Source of the DNA: Halobellus litoreus
GTDB taxonomy: Archaea; Halobacteriota; Halobacteria; Halobacteriales; Haloferacaceae
Length of the DNA stretch: 64,000 nucleotides
Assembly (NCBI RefSeq): GCF_024464595.1
Contig: NZ_JANHAW010000001.1
Span: 434,001-498,000, forward strand
Direction of reading: 5' to 3'
Shown: positions 34,341 to 42,922 of the stretch, one piece after another
Layout: each line of letters opens with the position of its first letter
Position numbering within the stretch: position 1 is the first letter of the stretch
The notes under the pieces: generated by a model
Told to the model about the DNA's origin: nothing
Databases searched by the model: none
Seen by the model: the letters and a program-made list of their open reading frames with translations, nothing else
Translations under genes and position numbers: made by a program

Positions 34341-35627
34341 ATGGCGCTCTCGCGGGACTGGGTCGGCGCACGCGCGTCCGTGGTCCTGACGCTCGCCGTC
34401 GGCGTGCTGTCGGTCGTCACCGGGATCGCCAACATCGGCGTCGGCGCCGGCGCGGACTTCCAACTGTTCGGCGTCGTCGTCCCCGGCGTCGTCCAGCAGG
34501 TGACGGCGTTCACCGGCACGCTCACCGGGTTCGTCCTGCTCGTGAGCGCGTTCGGCCTCCAGCGCCGCCTGCGCGCGGCGTGGTACTTGACCATCGTTCT
34601 GTTTCCGATAACCGCAGTCCAGGGCGTCCTCCAGTCCTCGCAGCTGTCGCTCCCGCTCATCGCGCTCTCGGTGTTAGCGCTGGCCATCGTCGGCTTGAAC
34701 GTCCGCGCGTTCGACCGGGAACTGTCGCTGTCGACGAGTCAGATCGCCTCGCTGGCGGCGCTGGGCGGGGCGCAGGCTTACGGGACCGCCGGGGCGTTCG
34801 CGCTGCGCGATGAATTTAAAGACGTCAACACCCTCCTGGACGCGTTTTACTTCTCGCTCGTGACCGGCAGTACCGTCGGCTACGGCGACATCACGCCGAG
34901 CTCCGCGGTCGGCAAACTGTTCGCGCTCTCGGTGCTTCTCGTGACCGTCTCCTCGTTCGCCGTCGTGCTCGGAGTCGTGTTCACGCCGCTCATCGAAGCG
35001 CGGTTTTCGAAGGCACTCGGACGTATGACAGAAGAACAACTCGACGTACTCGACAACCACGTCCTCGTGCTCGGATTCGGGGACCTGACGGAACCGATTC
35101 TCGAAGAACTCTCGACGCAGGCGGACGTCCTGGTGGTCGTCGACGACGAGGAGCGCGCCCGACGGCTCTCCGAGCGCGGGTACACCGTGCTCACCGACGA
35201 CCCGAGCGACGAGGAGGCACAGCGCCGCGGCAAAGTCGACGTGGCACAGGCGGTCGTCGCCGCGACCAACAACGACGCCGAAGACGCGCTGACGATCCTG
35301 ACCGCCCGGCAACTCAACCCGGAGGTCACCATCGTCGCCGCCGCGACGCAGCGAGAGAACATCAACAAACTGAAACGAGCGGGGGCGGACACGGTCATCA
35401 GCCCCGCGACGCTCGGGGCGCACTTCCTCGCCGAGTCAGCGCTCGGTAAGGAGGGCGCAGAGACCCTCGAAGAGCGGTTGCTCGGCGGCGACGACGGCGG
35501 CGACATCGAATCCGCCGCCGCGGCCGTCGAAGAGGTCGACAGCGACGACGCTGCCGAGCAGTCCAGCGACGACGCTGCCGAGCAATCAAGCGGCGATACC
35601 AGTCGGGACGACGACTCGACGGCGTAG
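34341..35627 (+). CDS. Potassium channel with RCK (TrkA-N) domain
   Basis: 428 residues. N-terminal helices span about 14-125, then a pore region with the K+ selectivity filter TVGYGD (178-183) between helices. The cytoplasmic RCK Rossmann fold begins at HVLVLGFGDLTEPILEEL (241-258). The tail is acidic and holds two copies of SDDAAEQSS, encoded by a 24-bp direct repeat near 35539-35586. Four or more extra helices before the pore make it longer than MthK-type channels. It has no TrkA-C domain of its own; the paired TrkA-C membrane proteins near 24-26 kb are possible partners. Confidence 0.88.
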   Translation: MALSRDWVGARASVVLTLAVGVLSVVTGIANIGVGAGADFQLFGVVVPGVVQQVTAFTGTLTGFVLLVSAFGLQRRLRAAWYLTIVLFPITAVQGVLQSSQLSLPLIALSVLALAIVGLNVRAFDRELSLSTSQIASLAALGGAQAYGTAGAFALRDEFKDVNTLLDAFYFSLVTGSTVGYGDITPSSAVGKLFALSVLLVTVSSFAVVLGVVFTPLIEARFSKALGRMTEEQLDVLDNHVLVLGFGDLTEPILEELSTQADVLVVVDDEERARRLSERGYTVLTDDPSDEEAQRRGKVDVAQAVVAATNNDAEDALTILTARQLNPEVTIVAAATQRENINKLKRAGADTVISPATLGAHFLAESALGKEGAETLEERLLGGDDGGDIESAAAAVEEVDSDDAAEQSSDDAAEQSSGDTSRDDDSTA

Positions 35628-35634
35628 CCGCCGG

Positions 35635-37242
35635 TCACGGCGTCCCGCGGTCGAACACGGCGACGTCGCAGTCGAGGCCCTCCAACCGCTGGAACATCGG
35701 CGGCGAGACGAATCGGGAGGCGGGCGAGCGTTCGCCGGAGGACCCCAGCACGAGGAGGTCGTAGTGGCCGGCGTTCGCGGCGATGAAGTCGTCGACCGAC
35801 GAGCGCGCGACCCGCGTCTCGACGTTGCCCTCGACCGTCTCGACGAGGTGGTCCAGCCGGTTCTCGGCCCGTCGGCGCTCGACGTCGCTGCCGACGCAGG
35901 TCGTCACGCTCACCATCCCGCGGCCGTGGGTGAGGCGGGTCGCGAAGTCGATCATCGCGTGGGCCGTGTCGCCGGGGCGCGCCACGAGAACCAACACGCG
36001 AGACCAGCGGCGACGGTCCGTCGAGGACCGGAAGGCGACCGCATCGAACTCGCTGCCGAAGATGCCGCGGACGAACGTCGAGAGCGCGCCGTGGTGGGCC
36101 TCGTAGGGTGTCACGACCAGGTCGCAGTTGGCGTTCCGCGCCGCCTGCAGCGTCGCGGGGAGGGGGTCGCCGGCGACGACGACGACCTCGCAAGGGACGC
36201 CGACCCGCGTCCGGACGGTGCCGGCGATCCGTTCCAGTCGCTCGACCCGCTCCGCCGTCGCCGTCGAGAGCGTCGCTGCATCGGAACTCGTCGGGGCCGT
36301 TCCGTCGTCGGAGTCCGCCGAGCGCGTTCCGTCGTCGGAGTCCGCCGAGCGCGTTCCGTCGCCGGAATTCGGTGAGAGCGTTCCGTCGCCGGAATTCGGC
36401 GAGAGCGTTCCGTCATCGGAAGCCGTCGACGTGCTCTCGACGACTGTTTCGGCGGCTTCGCCGTCGGTCGCGCCGTCGGGCGAACCGGGTTCGGCCGCCG
36501 TCTCGGAGACCACGTCGCAGAGCACGACCTTCCCGGCCTCGTGGGCGGCCGCGAGCCGCGCCCCGAAGAAGGCGGTCCGTTCGCCTGTGGTCCCGCGCAT
36601 CGGCACGAGGACGTGGTCGTCGCCGCGGACCGTCTCGTAGAGGTACTTCGCGCGCTGCTCGTAGAACTGCTCGCGCCAGACGACGAACGCGCCCGCGACG
36701 AGCGAGGACGCCAGCACGATGCTGACGAGGTAGGTCGCCGGGTCGACGTCGCCCGTCACGAGCGCCAGAAGCGCCGTCGCGAAGGCCGAGGGCGCTTCGA
36801 CGTCGGCCGCCCACGTTACCAATCCGGTGAGGAAGATGGCGAGCGCGGCGCTCTCGGGGTGGACGACGCCGGGCGCGACGTTCCCGTACGCCCTGACGGT
36901 CGCGGTGTAGGCGACGAGGCCGCACAGCGCGCCGACGCTGAGGCTCGCGACGAACCGGACGGGGTTCGCGTACTCGCCCTCCGGGTCCCGAAAGAGCGTG
37001 AAGGTTCCGGAGGCCAGCGGGGGGAAGAGCAGGAACGACAGGGTCTGGACCTGGTTCGAGACGTACGTGACGAAGCCGATGACGACCGGAACGAACAGGA
37101 CGATCGAGAGGTGTAGCAGGTTGCTGGTGTCCTGGATCCAGCGGCGGAACTCCCCCAGTTCCCGCCGCTCGATCCGTCGGATGCGACTCCGCGCCGCGAC
37201 GAGGCGATCCAGCGCCGCGTCGAGAAGTCGCCGTCCGCGCAT
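35635..37242 (-). CDS. HPP-domain membrane protein fused to universal stress domains
   Basis: 535 residues. The N-terminal half is the HPP integral membrane domain (LFPPLASGTFTLFRDPEG, then several helices to about 190). Two UspA-like regions follow, with VVAGDPLPATLQAARNANCDLVVTPYE and DLLVLGSSGE. Between them is a low-complexity linker of 9-residue repeats (DGTLSPNSG, DGTRSADSD type) encoded by 27-bp DNA repeats. HPP domains are linked to nitrite or ion transport in plants and bacteria. It starts one base after the uridine phosphorylase stop, so translation is probably coupled. Confidence 0.85.
   Translation of the reverse strand: MRGRRLLDAALDRLVAARSRIRRIERRELGEFRRWIQDTSNLLHLSIVLFVPVVIGFVTYVSNQVQTLSFLLFPPLASGTFTLFRDPEGEYANPVRFVASLSVGALCGLVAYTATVRAYGNVAPGVVHPESAALAIFLTGLVTWAADVEAPSAFATALLALVTGDVDPATYLVSIVLASSLVAGAFVVWREQFYEQRAKYLYETVRGDDHVLVPMRGTTGERTAFFGARLAAAHEAGKVVLCDVVSETAAEPGSPDGATDGEAAETVVESTSTASDDGTLSPNSGDGTLSPNSGDGTRSADSDDGTRSADSDDGTAPTSSDAATLSTATAERVERLERIAGTVRTRVGVPCEVVVVAGDPLPATLQAARNANCDLVVTPYEAHHGALSTFVRGIFGSEFDAVAFRSSTDRRRWSRVLVLVARPGDTAHAMIDFATRLTHGRGMVSVTTCVGSDVERRRAENRLDHLVETVEGNVETRVARSSVDDFIAANAGHYDLLVLGSSGERSPASRFVSPPMFQRLEGLDCDVAVFDRGTP
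36299..36415. repeat. In-frame 27-bp tandem repeat inside the HPP-USP gene
   Basis: Four units of 27 bp at 36299-36325, 36326-36352, 36353-36379 and 36380-36406, with a partial fifth. Each begins GTTCCGTCG(T/C)CGGA. Units 1 and 2 are identical and units 3 and 4 nearly so, a nested duplication. The encoded linker is Asp/Gly/Thr/Ser-rich and could vary in length among strains. Confidence 0.85.
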
Positions 37243-37243
37243 C

Positions 37244-37972
37244 CTACGCCAGGTCGACGACGGCGTCGAGCGTCAGCGCGATGGCGCGCTCGACGTTGTC
37301 CTTGGCCTTCTCGGGGAGTTCCGAGTCGGAGTCCGCGCCCTTCTGGGTTCCCTCGACGAGGTTGCCGTCGACGGTGCAGATCGCCCCCGCTGCGAGGCCC
37401 TTGCGCCGAGCCAGCGAGAACACCGCCGCGGCCTCCATCTCGATCGCCAGCAGGTTCGCCGCCTCCCACTCCTCGACGTAGGCGTCGCTCTCGTTGTAGA
37501 ACGCGTCGTCGGAGACGATCGCCCCGACGTGGACGTCTTCGCCGTTCTCCTCCGCGGAGTCGATGAGCGCCGAGAGCACGTCGTAGTCGGGGACGGCCGG
37601 GATCACAGCGTCCTCGTAGCGCTTGGAGGTCCCCTCCTCTTTCGCCGCGCCGGTCGCGACGACCATATCGCCGATCTCGATGCCGCGCTGGAGCGCGCCC
37701 GTCGTCCCGACGCGGATCACGGTCTCGACGCCGACGCGGGAGAGTTCCTCGACGGCGATGGCGGCGGAGGGACAGCCGATGCCGGTCGAGCAGATCGTCA
37801 GCGGAACGCCCTCGTAGGTCGCGTTCACGACCTTGTACTCGCGGTTCTCCGCGACGGTCTCGGCGTCCTCGCACTGCCCGGCGATGCGGTCGACGCGACC
37901 CGGATCGCCCGGGATGAGCGCGATGTCGTGGACGTCGCCCGGTTCGACGAGTAGATGCGGCTGTTTCGCCAT
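37244..37972 (-). CDS. udp: Uridine phosphorylase
   Basis: 242 residues. The NP-I family signatures are visible: ALIPGDPGRVDRIAG for the phosphate site, CSTGIGCPSAAIAVEEL, RVGTTGALQ, and EMEAAAVFSLARRKGL with the ribose-binding Glu. The enzyme splits uridine with phosphate into uracil and ribose-1-phosphate. The adjacent PfkB kinase gene at 38.7 kb and deoC at 46 kb fit nucleoside use. Confidence 0.93.
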   Translation of the reverse strand: MAKQPHLLVEPGDVHDIALIPGDPGRVDRIAGQCEDAETVAENREYKVVNATYEGVPLTICSTGIGCPSAAIAVEELSRVGVETVIRVGTTGALQRGIEIGDMVVATGAAKEEGTSKRYEDAVIPAVPDYDVLSALIDSAEENGEDVHVGAIVSDDAFYNESDAYVEEWEAANLLAIEMEAAAVFSLARRKGLAAGAICTVDGNLVEGTQKGADSDSELPEKAKDNVERAIALTLDAVVDLA

Positions 37973-38034
37973 ATCAATGCCTTGCGCGAGGCGGTGAAAA
38001 ACGACGCGGTCGGACCGCCGGCGGACGCCGCTCC

Positions 38035-38604
38035 CTAAAGGACGCTCGTGAACACGGGGACGGTCACGCCAAGGACGACGCCGAAGACGACCGCGGATCG
38101 GAGCCACTGGCCGCGGACCGCCGTCGCGCGCTCCTCGTAGATGCCCCGGCCGGCACGGGGAAGCACGACGTGGGAGAAGAACCCGTAGACGAACGCCGTG
38201 ATCGCGGCGGTCGCGAGGACGTGTGGAACCGCGCCCACGCCGCCGACGAGCGGGCCTCTCGGGAGGAACGCAGCCAACAGCAGAAACGCGAGCGCGTAGA
38301 GTCCACCCGCGATGGCGCCCGTGGCGTGGTGGACGACGAGGGCCTCGCGGAACGGGGTCTCGCCCGGGACCGAGCGTCGGAGGAGTGCGGCGGCGACGTA
38401 CGCCGGCGCGAATCCGTCCTCCTGCTTCGACATCGGGAGGTCCATCACCGCCGCGCCGACGAGGCCACAGCCGACGCAGACGATCAAAAACCGTGCCACT
38501 CCGTCGGAAAAGCCACCGAGACCGACCGCAGTCGAAGCCGCGGGCGAAAGCGTAGATACCAGCGTCCCGGTGAGGACGCCTCCGGCGGCGGACGCAGAGA
38601 GCAC
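38035..38604 (-). CDS. Small membrane protein, five predicted helices
   Basis: 189 residues if it starts at GTG 38604, which lies 27-35 nt from an AT box (GTTTTTGA, complement of 38631-38638); GTG 38616 is a close alternative. Helices cover about 5-25, 35-55, 85-112, 118-140 and 165-188. No motif assigns a function. It is in line with the uridine phosphorylase and PfkB genes on the same strand. Confidence 0.65.
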   Translation of the reverse strand: MLSASAAGGVLTGTLVSTLSPAASTAVGLGGFSDGVARFLIVCVGCGLVGAAVMDLPMSKQEDGFAPAYVAAALLRRSVPGETPFREALVVHHATGAIAGGLYALAFLLLAAFLPRGPLVGGVGAVPHVLATAAITAFVYGFFSHVVLPRAGRGIYEERATAVRGQWLRSAVVFGVVLGVTVPVFTSVL

Positions 38605-38705
38605 GAGTACGCACACGTCACCGGCGGGGGTCAAAAACGCTCCTGATTCGGGGAATGCAGCCGCCGGGCGAACGCGGTGCCGCCAGCGTCGCCCGCTGCA
38701 GGCGC

Positions 38706-39569
38706 TCACTCACCCAGGAATCTGCGGACGTCCTCCCAGGTGAGTGACGTCCGCGCCCCGGGCGCTTTCGAGGCCAGCGCGCCGCAGGCGTTCGCGACCG
38801 CCAGCGCGCGCCGGTCGTCAGCTCCGCCGACGCTGGCGGCGATGAACCCCGCGGCGAAGGCGTCGCCCGCGCCCGTCGTGTCGACCACCTCGATCGGGTA
38901 GCCCGGATGGGCGGTCCGACCGTCGCCCCGTCGGATCTCCGCCCCGTCGGGGCCGTGTTTGAGGACGAGCGTCTGCGCGTCGAGATCGAACGCGTCGAGC
39001 GCCAGCGCGGCCTCCCGGTCGTTCAAAAAGAGGTAGTCGACGGACGTGATCGCCGGCCCGTACCCCCGCTGGTCGATCCGCCGCCCGGGATCGAAACTCA
39101 CCGGAACGTCGCGTTCGCGGGCGCGCTCGGCGAGGCGGGCCGCCGTCTCGGGCCCCTGACTCGTCATATGGAGGTGATCGGCGGCGGCCAGTGCCGATTC
39201 GGGGAGGTCGTCGGCCGCGAAGGACTCGTTGGCTCCCGAGCACCCGAGGACCATCACCTCGCCCGTCGGTTCGACGATGATGTACTTCGTGGTGGTCTCG
39301 GTCTCGGGGTCCGAGATCACGTGGTCCACGTCGACGCCGGCGTCGGCGAGTTCCGCGCGCGCCGTCCGTCCGTGTTCGTCGTCCCCGACGCTGCCGAGCA
39401 GCGCCGAATCGACGTCGAGATCTGCGAGTCCGGTGGCCACGTTCGCGGCGCTGCCGCCGCCGCCGGACCGCCGCGAGTCGACAGTCACCTCGCCGTCCGG
39501 ATCCGGGAGCGACGCCACGCGCAGGGTCACGTCCCAGTTCACGTGGCCGGCACAGATAACGCGGGACAT
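38706..39569 (-). CDS. PfkB family sugar or nucleoside kinase
   Basis: 287 residues, full-length. PfkB signatures are GGGGSAANVATGLADL near 36-51 and the ATP/catalytic motif DTTGAGDAFAAGF near 229-241. It ends with LTWEDVRRFLGE. PfkB enzymes phosphorylate ribose, fructose, adenosine, KDG and, in haloarchaea, ribose-1-phosphate. Proximity to uridine phosphorylase favours ribose-1-phosphate or a nucleoside as substrate; this is inference. An AT box at 39593-39602 fits a leaderless start. Confidence 0.87.
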   Translation of the reverse strand: MSRVICAGHVNWDVTLRVASLPDPDGEVTVDSRRSGGGGSAANVATGLADLDVDSALLGSVGDDEHGRTARAELADAGVDVDHVISDPETETTTKYIIVEPTGEVMVLGCSGANESFAADDLPESALAAADHLHMTSQGPETAARLAERARERDVPVSFDPGRRIDQRGYGPAITSVDYLFLNDREAALALDAFDLDAQTLVLKHGPDGAEIRRGDGRTAHPGYPIEVVDTTGAGDAFAAGFIAASVGGADDRRALAVANACGALASKAPGARTSLTWEDVRRFLGE

Positions 39570-39626
39570 CTCTCGGGTGAACGCGGTCGGGTCACAAAAA
39601 CGCTCGGACGGAGCGAGCCCCAGCGT

Positions 39627-39992
39627 TCACTCCGAGTCCTGCTCTCCCGATTGGCGACGGGCCTCGAACCGGACGACGAGGTGATCGACCGCCAGTCCGT
39701 ACACGGTCATCTCCCTGCCTTTCGCGGAGTACCACGTATCGACCGGTTCGACGAACCCCGCTTCGCAGAGACGTTCGACGTGATATCGCGCGTTCTGGAG
39801 GGACGTCTCGGCCGCCTCGGCAATCGCAGAGATCGGCTGTGGCTCGTCTCGAAGCACGGTCAGAATCGTGTGGGCCGTCTCCGAGGCGAGGACCGAAAGC
39901 ACCGATCCGGAGCCGCTTCCGTCGACCACGACCTCGGCGCGATCCGGCGAGGATCGCTCGACCGATCGGTGGGTAGGCAACAGACTCGCCAT
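39627..39992 (-). CDS. Winged-helix regulator (ArsR-like)
   Basis: 121 residues. A winged helix-turn-helix is clear: SVLASETAHTILTVLRDEPQPISAIAEAAETSLQNARYHVERLCEAGFVEPVDTWYSAKGREMTVYGLA. The last 15 residues are acidic. No metal-binding cysteines are seen, so the signal is not a metal of the ArsR kind. It lies 57 bp from the PfkB start on the same strand and may control that gene. Confidence 0.88.
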   Translation of the reverse strand: MASLLPTHRSVERSSPDRAEVVVDGSGSGSVLSVLASETAHTILTVLRDEPQPISAIAEAAETSLQNARYHVERLCEAGFVEPVDTWYSAKGREMTVYGLAVDHLVVRFEARRQSGEQDSE

Positions 39993-40385
39993 CGCTCACG
40001 TGCACATCGTGTCCGCGTTGCGGCGATCGAAAGCCGTTTCAGCGGCTGCCACGGCAGGGAGGGAGATCCGCGCGCCCGGGGAACCGAACGAGACCGCGAC
40101 TGAACTCGGTGTAACGTCCATCACGTACTGCTATGTGGAGCGCATCGACAAGAGACGACACGCGTAGTTTCTCGGCCTGAAATTCGACCGGCGACTTATG
40201 AGGGTTCGTCACGACCGGGGTGTGTTCTCCTCCGTGCCGGACGCCTCGGATGGGTCCGATGTCACCGACGCCCCGAGTGGATCCGATGTCCCAACCGCTC
40301 CGTATGAGCCGGACGAGACGCCGCAGCTCCCGGGCAGTCGAGCGAGCGTGCTCCCGCCCGGGCCGGACAGTCACGTCTGGCAGTG
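39993..40385. other. 393-bp gap with a 27-bp tandem repeat
   Basis: Three 27-bp units at 40240-40266, 40267-40293 and 40294-40320 (the third diverged) share TCCGATGTC. In the plus frame they read as acidic Asp/Ser/Pro text, but no start or conserved domain supports a gene. The rest shows no clear signal beyond promoter DNA for the regulator at 39992. Confidence 0.5.
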
Positions 40386-40697
40386 TCACTCTCGGGAGTG
40401 GAGCGAATACGCGATCAGCACGACGCCGAGGAACTGCAGGGCCCGCGTCACGAGTGTCAGTGGACGCTGGTACTGCAGGCCGAGATACCCCTCCCGGAGG
40501 AGCAGTGAGCCGCCGAACGCGATACCGAACGCGACAGTGGTGAGTAAAAGCAGACCCAGCGAAAGCGCCCGCATCGTCCGGCTGTCGTGCCGGCGGTACC
40601 CCCGGTAGGCCTGGTACCCGACGTAACCGCCGACGAGGGTCGAACCGAGGGCAAGCGCTTCGATCAACCAATCGATGACGACGGATAGCGGGAACAT
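40386..40697 (-). CDS. Small membrane protein of the HTH-linked haloarchaeal family (DUF7521-like)
   Basis: 103 residues from the ATG at 40697. Three predicted helices at about 8-28, 44-66 and 80-98; a short charged loop RRHDSRTMR lies between the first two. It begins one base after the upstream HTH gene stop, so the two are co-translated. Such HTH/membrane pairs are common in haloarchaea, but the signal is unknown. Confidence 0.78.
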   Translation of the reverse strand: MFPLSVVIDWLIEALALGSTLVGGYVGYQAYRGYRRHDSRTMRALSLGLLLLTTVAFGIAFGGSLLLREGYLGLQYQRPLTLVTRALQFLGVVLIAYSLHSRE

Positions 40698-40698
40698 C

Positions 40699-41070
40699 TC
40701 AGAGGTTCTCCCACATCTTTGCGAAGCGGTCGGCGGTGTCGGCCTCCCCTTGGCCCGGGAACGCCTCGGGTTCGCGTCGATCCACGTCCGCCTCGAAGGA
40801 CCCATCCTCCAATTCGACGGAGAACTCCGAGAGCGTGGCCGCGTAGACGCTGTAGTGGTTCCCGTCTTCCTGAATCTCCGTGCGTTCCTCGAGGAGGTCG
40901 TGCTCCCGAAGCCGTTCGACCCGCCGGTACACGGTCGGTTTGGACATATCGCATTCGTCGGCGAGTTGCTGTGCAGACATTGGTTTGACACTCGTTGCCG
41001 CGAGGATCGACCGGGCGTACTCGTCGCTGAGGACGTCGAGAACGTCACCGAGCGCCGGGTCCTCGCTCAC
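40699..41070 (-). CDS. Winged-helix transcription regulator paired with a membrane protein
   Basis: 123 residues from a GTG at 41070; an AT box (GAATAAAAAG, 41095-41104) 25-34 nt away supports this leaderless start. ArsR-like winged helix: DVLSDEYARSILAATSVKPMSAQQLADECDMSKPTVYRRVERLREHDLLEE. The C-terminus is acidic. Likely controls its own two-gene operon. Confidence 0.87.
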   Translation of the reverse strand: MSEDPALGDVLDVLSDEYARSILAATSVKPMSAQQLADECDMSKPTVYRRVERLREHDLLEERTEIQEDGNHYSVYAATLSEFSVELEDGSFEADVDRREPEAFPGQGEADTADRFAKMWENL

Positions 41071-41527
41071 GTGTGGACCGGACGACGGCCGGCGGAATAA
41101 AAAGCCCCACAGATTTCTCCCCCAGAAGTCACACGGTCCCTCGGTCGGCAGCGCGGGCGCTCGGAACTGCCGGAGGGGCCGAACCGAATGGGTGCGAATG
41201 CGAGACTCGGGACTGACGCGCCGCTGCGGATCGGGACCGAGCGGGGGGCGCGAATCGGGACCTGGTACCGGGAGGGAGGGAACCCCCAGGGAGGAGGGGG
41301 AGAACACGTCAGCGGGGCCACGGCGGCGACCGTGGCGTCGACGACGGACGAAACGCTGATTCAAGCAGGCGCAACACCTGGGAGCCGGCGACTGTGTCCA
41401 TCGCAGTCGGTGAGAGGGGACAGCGGAGTATATAACGGCGGGCGCAGTTTCCGAGTCAGAAATTCCCCATCGGGACGCGACTGCCGGCGGCGGGGATTCG
41501 ATGCTGCGGCCTCCGAAGGCGACGGCG
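41071..41527. other. 457-bp intergenic region, promoters and a G-rich tract
   Basis: Contains the promoter of the HTH gene, a G-tract run GGGAGGGAGGG followed by further G-runs (41270-41300), and a TATA-like box GAGTATATAACGG (41430-41442) on the plus strand with no gene behind it in that direction. A transcript from this box would run antisense to the LolA-like gene. No protein gene is supported. Confidence 0.45.
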
Positions 41528-42715
41528 TCACGCGGCCGGACACCCGATCGACCGACCGACCGCGATCAGTTGGTCCGTCTCGACGCCCGTTCCGCGGACC
41601 GTGTATCGGTACCGGTCACACGCCCACGACAGCGAGGTCGTCGGCCCGCTGTCGAGCGTGGCCGGCCGGCCGTCGATGGTGAGGTCGCGCTCGCCCTCGT
41701 CGGGCGCGTAGGTGAAATTGTACTTGGCGACCGTGAGTCGGCTTCCGTCGGTCGCGTACCGAAGCCCGACGCCGTTCACGCGGCCGGTCGTGCGAGTCGC
41801 GTACGTCAGGGTGAACTCGGACGGAATCGCGGGCCTCGGGACCGCGATCGAACTCCGCCCGGAGAGTTGGTCCACGCTGCGGTACCACTCGGTTTCGGGG
41901 GAGTCGAGTCGAGTGATCGTCGTCTCGGGGCCGACCTCCGGGCGGAACGTCTCCGGGGGAACCGACGCGTCGAACGTCACGTTCGTGTAGGTAGTCGTGA
42001 TCGAGCGGCGGGTCCCGTCGACGGTCCAGGCGGTCTGTTTGCGCAGCGGATAGAAGCGTTCCGCGTCGAGCCAGAGCCGCTGTCGATACCCGACGTCCGT
42101 GTGATTCCCCGTCGGGGTGACGCTGAGGACGTACGCCTCCCGGTTGCCGACCGAGGCCGTCTCGACGTATTCGACGGTGTACTCCCCGGCAGTGGCGGGG
42201 CTGAGCTGCGTCCCGTCGCGACGGGAGACGACCGGTAACGGCGCGACCGCCGGTCGCTGCGGTCGCCCGCTCGAATCAGTCAGTCCGGCTGCCGCGACGA
42301 GGCTCTGGAGGCGGCCCGGGAGCACCGACCTCGTCGGCGGGCCGGTGAGGTCGATGACCGTGACGGCCGCCCGGTCGCGGTCGTAGAGCCACAGGGTCGA
42401 GCCGTTGGAGACGCGCCGCTCGTAGCGGTGCGAACCGTCTTGCCGGTATTCGACCCGCTCGCGGTCGCTCCCGGGGACGAGCGTCACGTCGGCGACGGTT
42501 CGCGCGGTCGTCGTTCCGTCGTGCTGAATCTCGACAGACCGAGTCGCGGTGACCGTGTCGATCGACCGATACCGCTCGCTCACGTTGGCGCTGACCTGCG
42601 GGTCGCTGTCGGTCACGGCCGCGCCCGAAACCCAGACGAACGCTGAGAGGCCGGCGACGAGCAACAGCGACACGACGAGTGTGCGCTTGCGCAGTGGAAG
42701 GGCGTCGTCGATCAT
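41528..42715 (-). CDS. LolA/RseB-like exported or membrane-anchored protein
   Basis: 395 residues from the ATG at 42715. A single hydrophobic segment (RKRTLVVSLLLVAGLSAFVWVSG, residues 9-31) is an uncleaved anchor or signal. The long outside domain has two repeats of the LolA/RseB half-barrel kind: SIDTVTATRSVEIQHDGTTTARTVADVTLVPGSDRERVEYRQDG is the typical start. Haloarchaea have no outer membrane, so ordinary lipoprotein transport does not apply. Function unknown. Confidence 0.75.
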   Translation of the reverse strand: MIDDALPLRKRTLVVSLLLVAGLSAFVWVSGAAVTDSDPQVSANVSERYRSIDTVTATRSVEIQHDGTTTARTVADVTLVPGSDRERVEYRQDGSHRYERRVSNGSTLWLYDRDRAAVTVIDLTGPPTRSVLPGRLQSLVAAAGLTDSSGRPQRPAVAPLPVVSRRDGTQLSPATAGEYTVEYVETASVGNREAYVLSVTPTGNHTDVGYRQRLWLDAERFYPLRKQTAWTVDGTRRSITTTYTNVTFDASVPPETFRPEVGPETTITRLDSPETEWYRSVDQLSGRSSIAVPRPAIPSEFTLTYATRTTGRVNGVGLRYATDGSRLTVAKYNFTYAPDEGERDLTIDGRPATLDSGPTTSLSWACDRYRYTVRGTGVETDQLIAVGRSIGCPAA

Positions 42716-42922
42716 GCGAGTGGAGGGCAGGGTACAACTACTCGCTGCGGTTGCTACCAAGTAAATCCCTCTGGTTCCGCGAACGGGATTCACGGCTTCC
42801 GCCCGGAAACCGCGGGACGCGAGGACCGCCGGACGCCCGCCCGACCGAACCGCGCGGACGAGGGAGCTGGCGTGCCGACGATAACGTCGGAACGACGGCG
42901 ACATCGCCGATCGGACGGCCGC

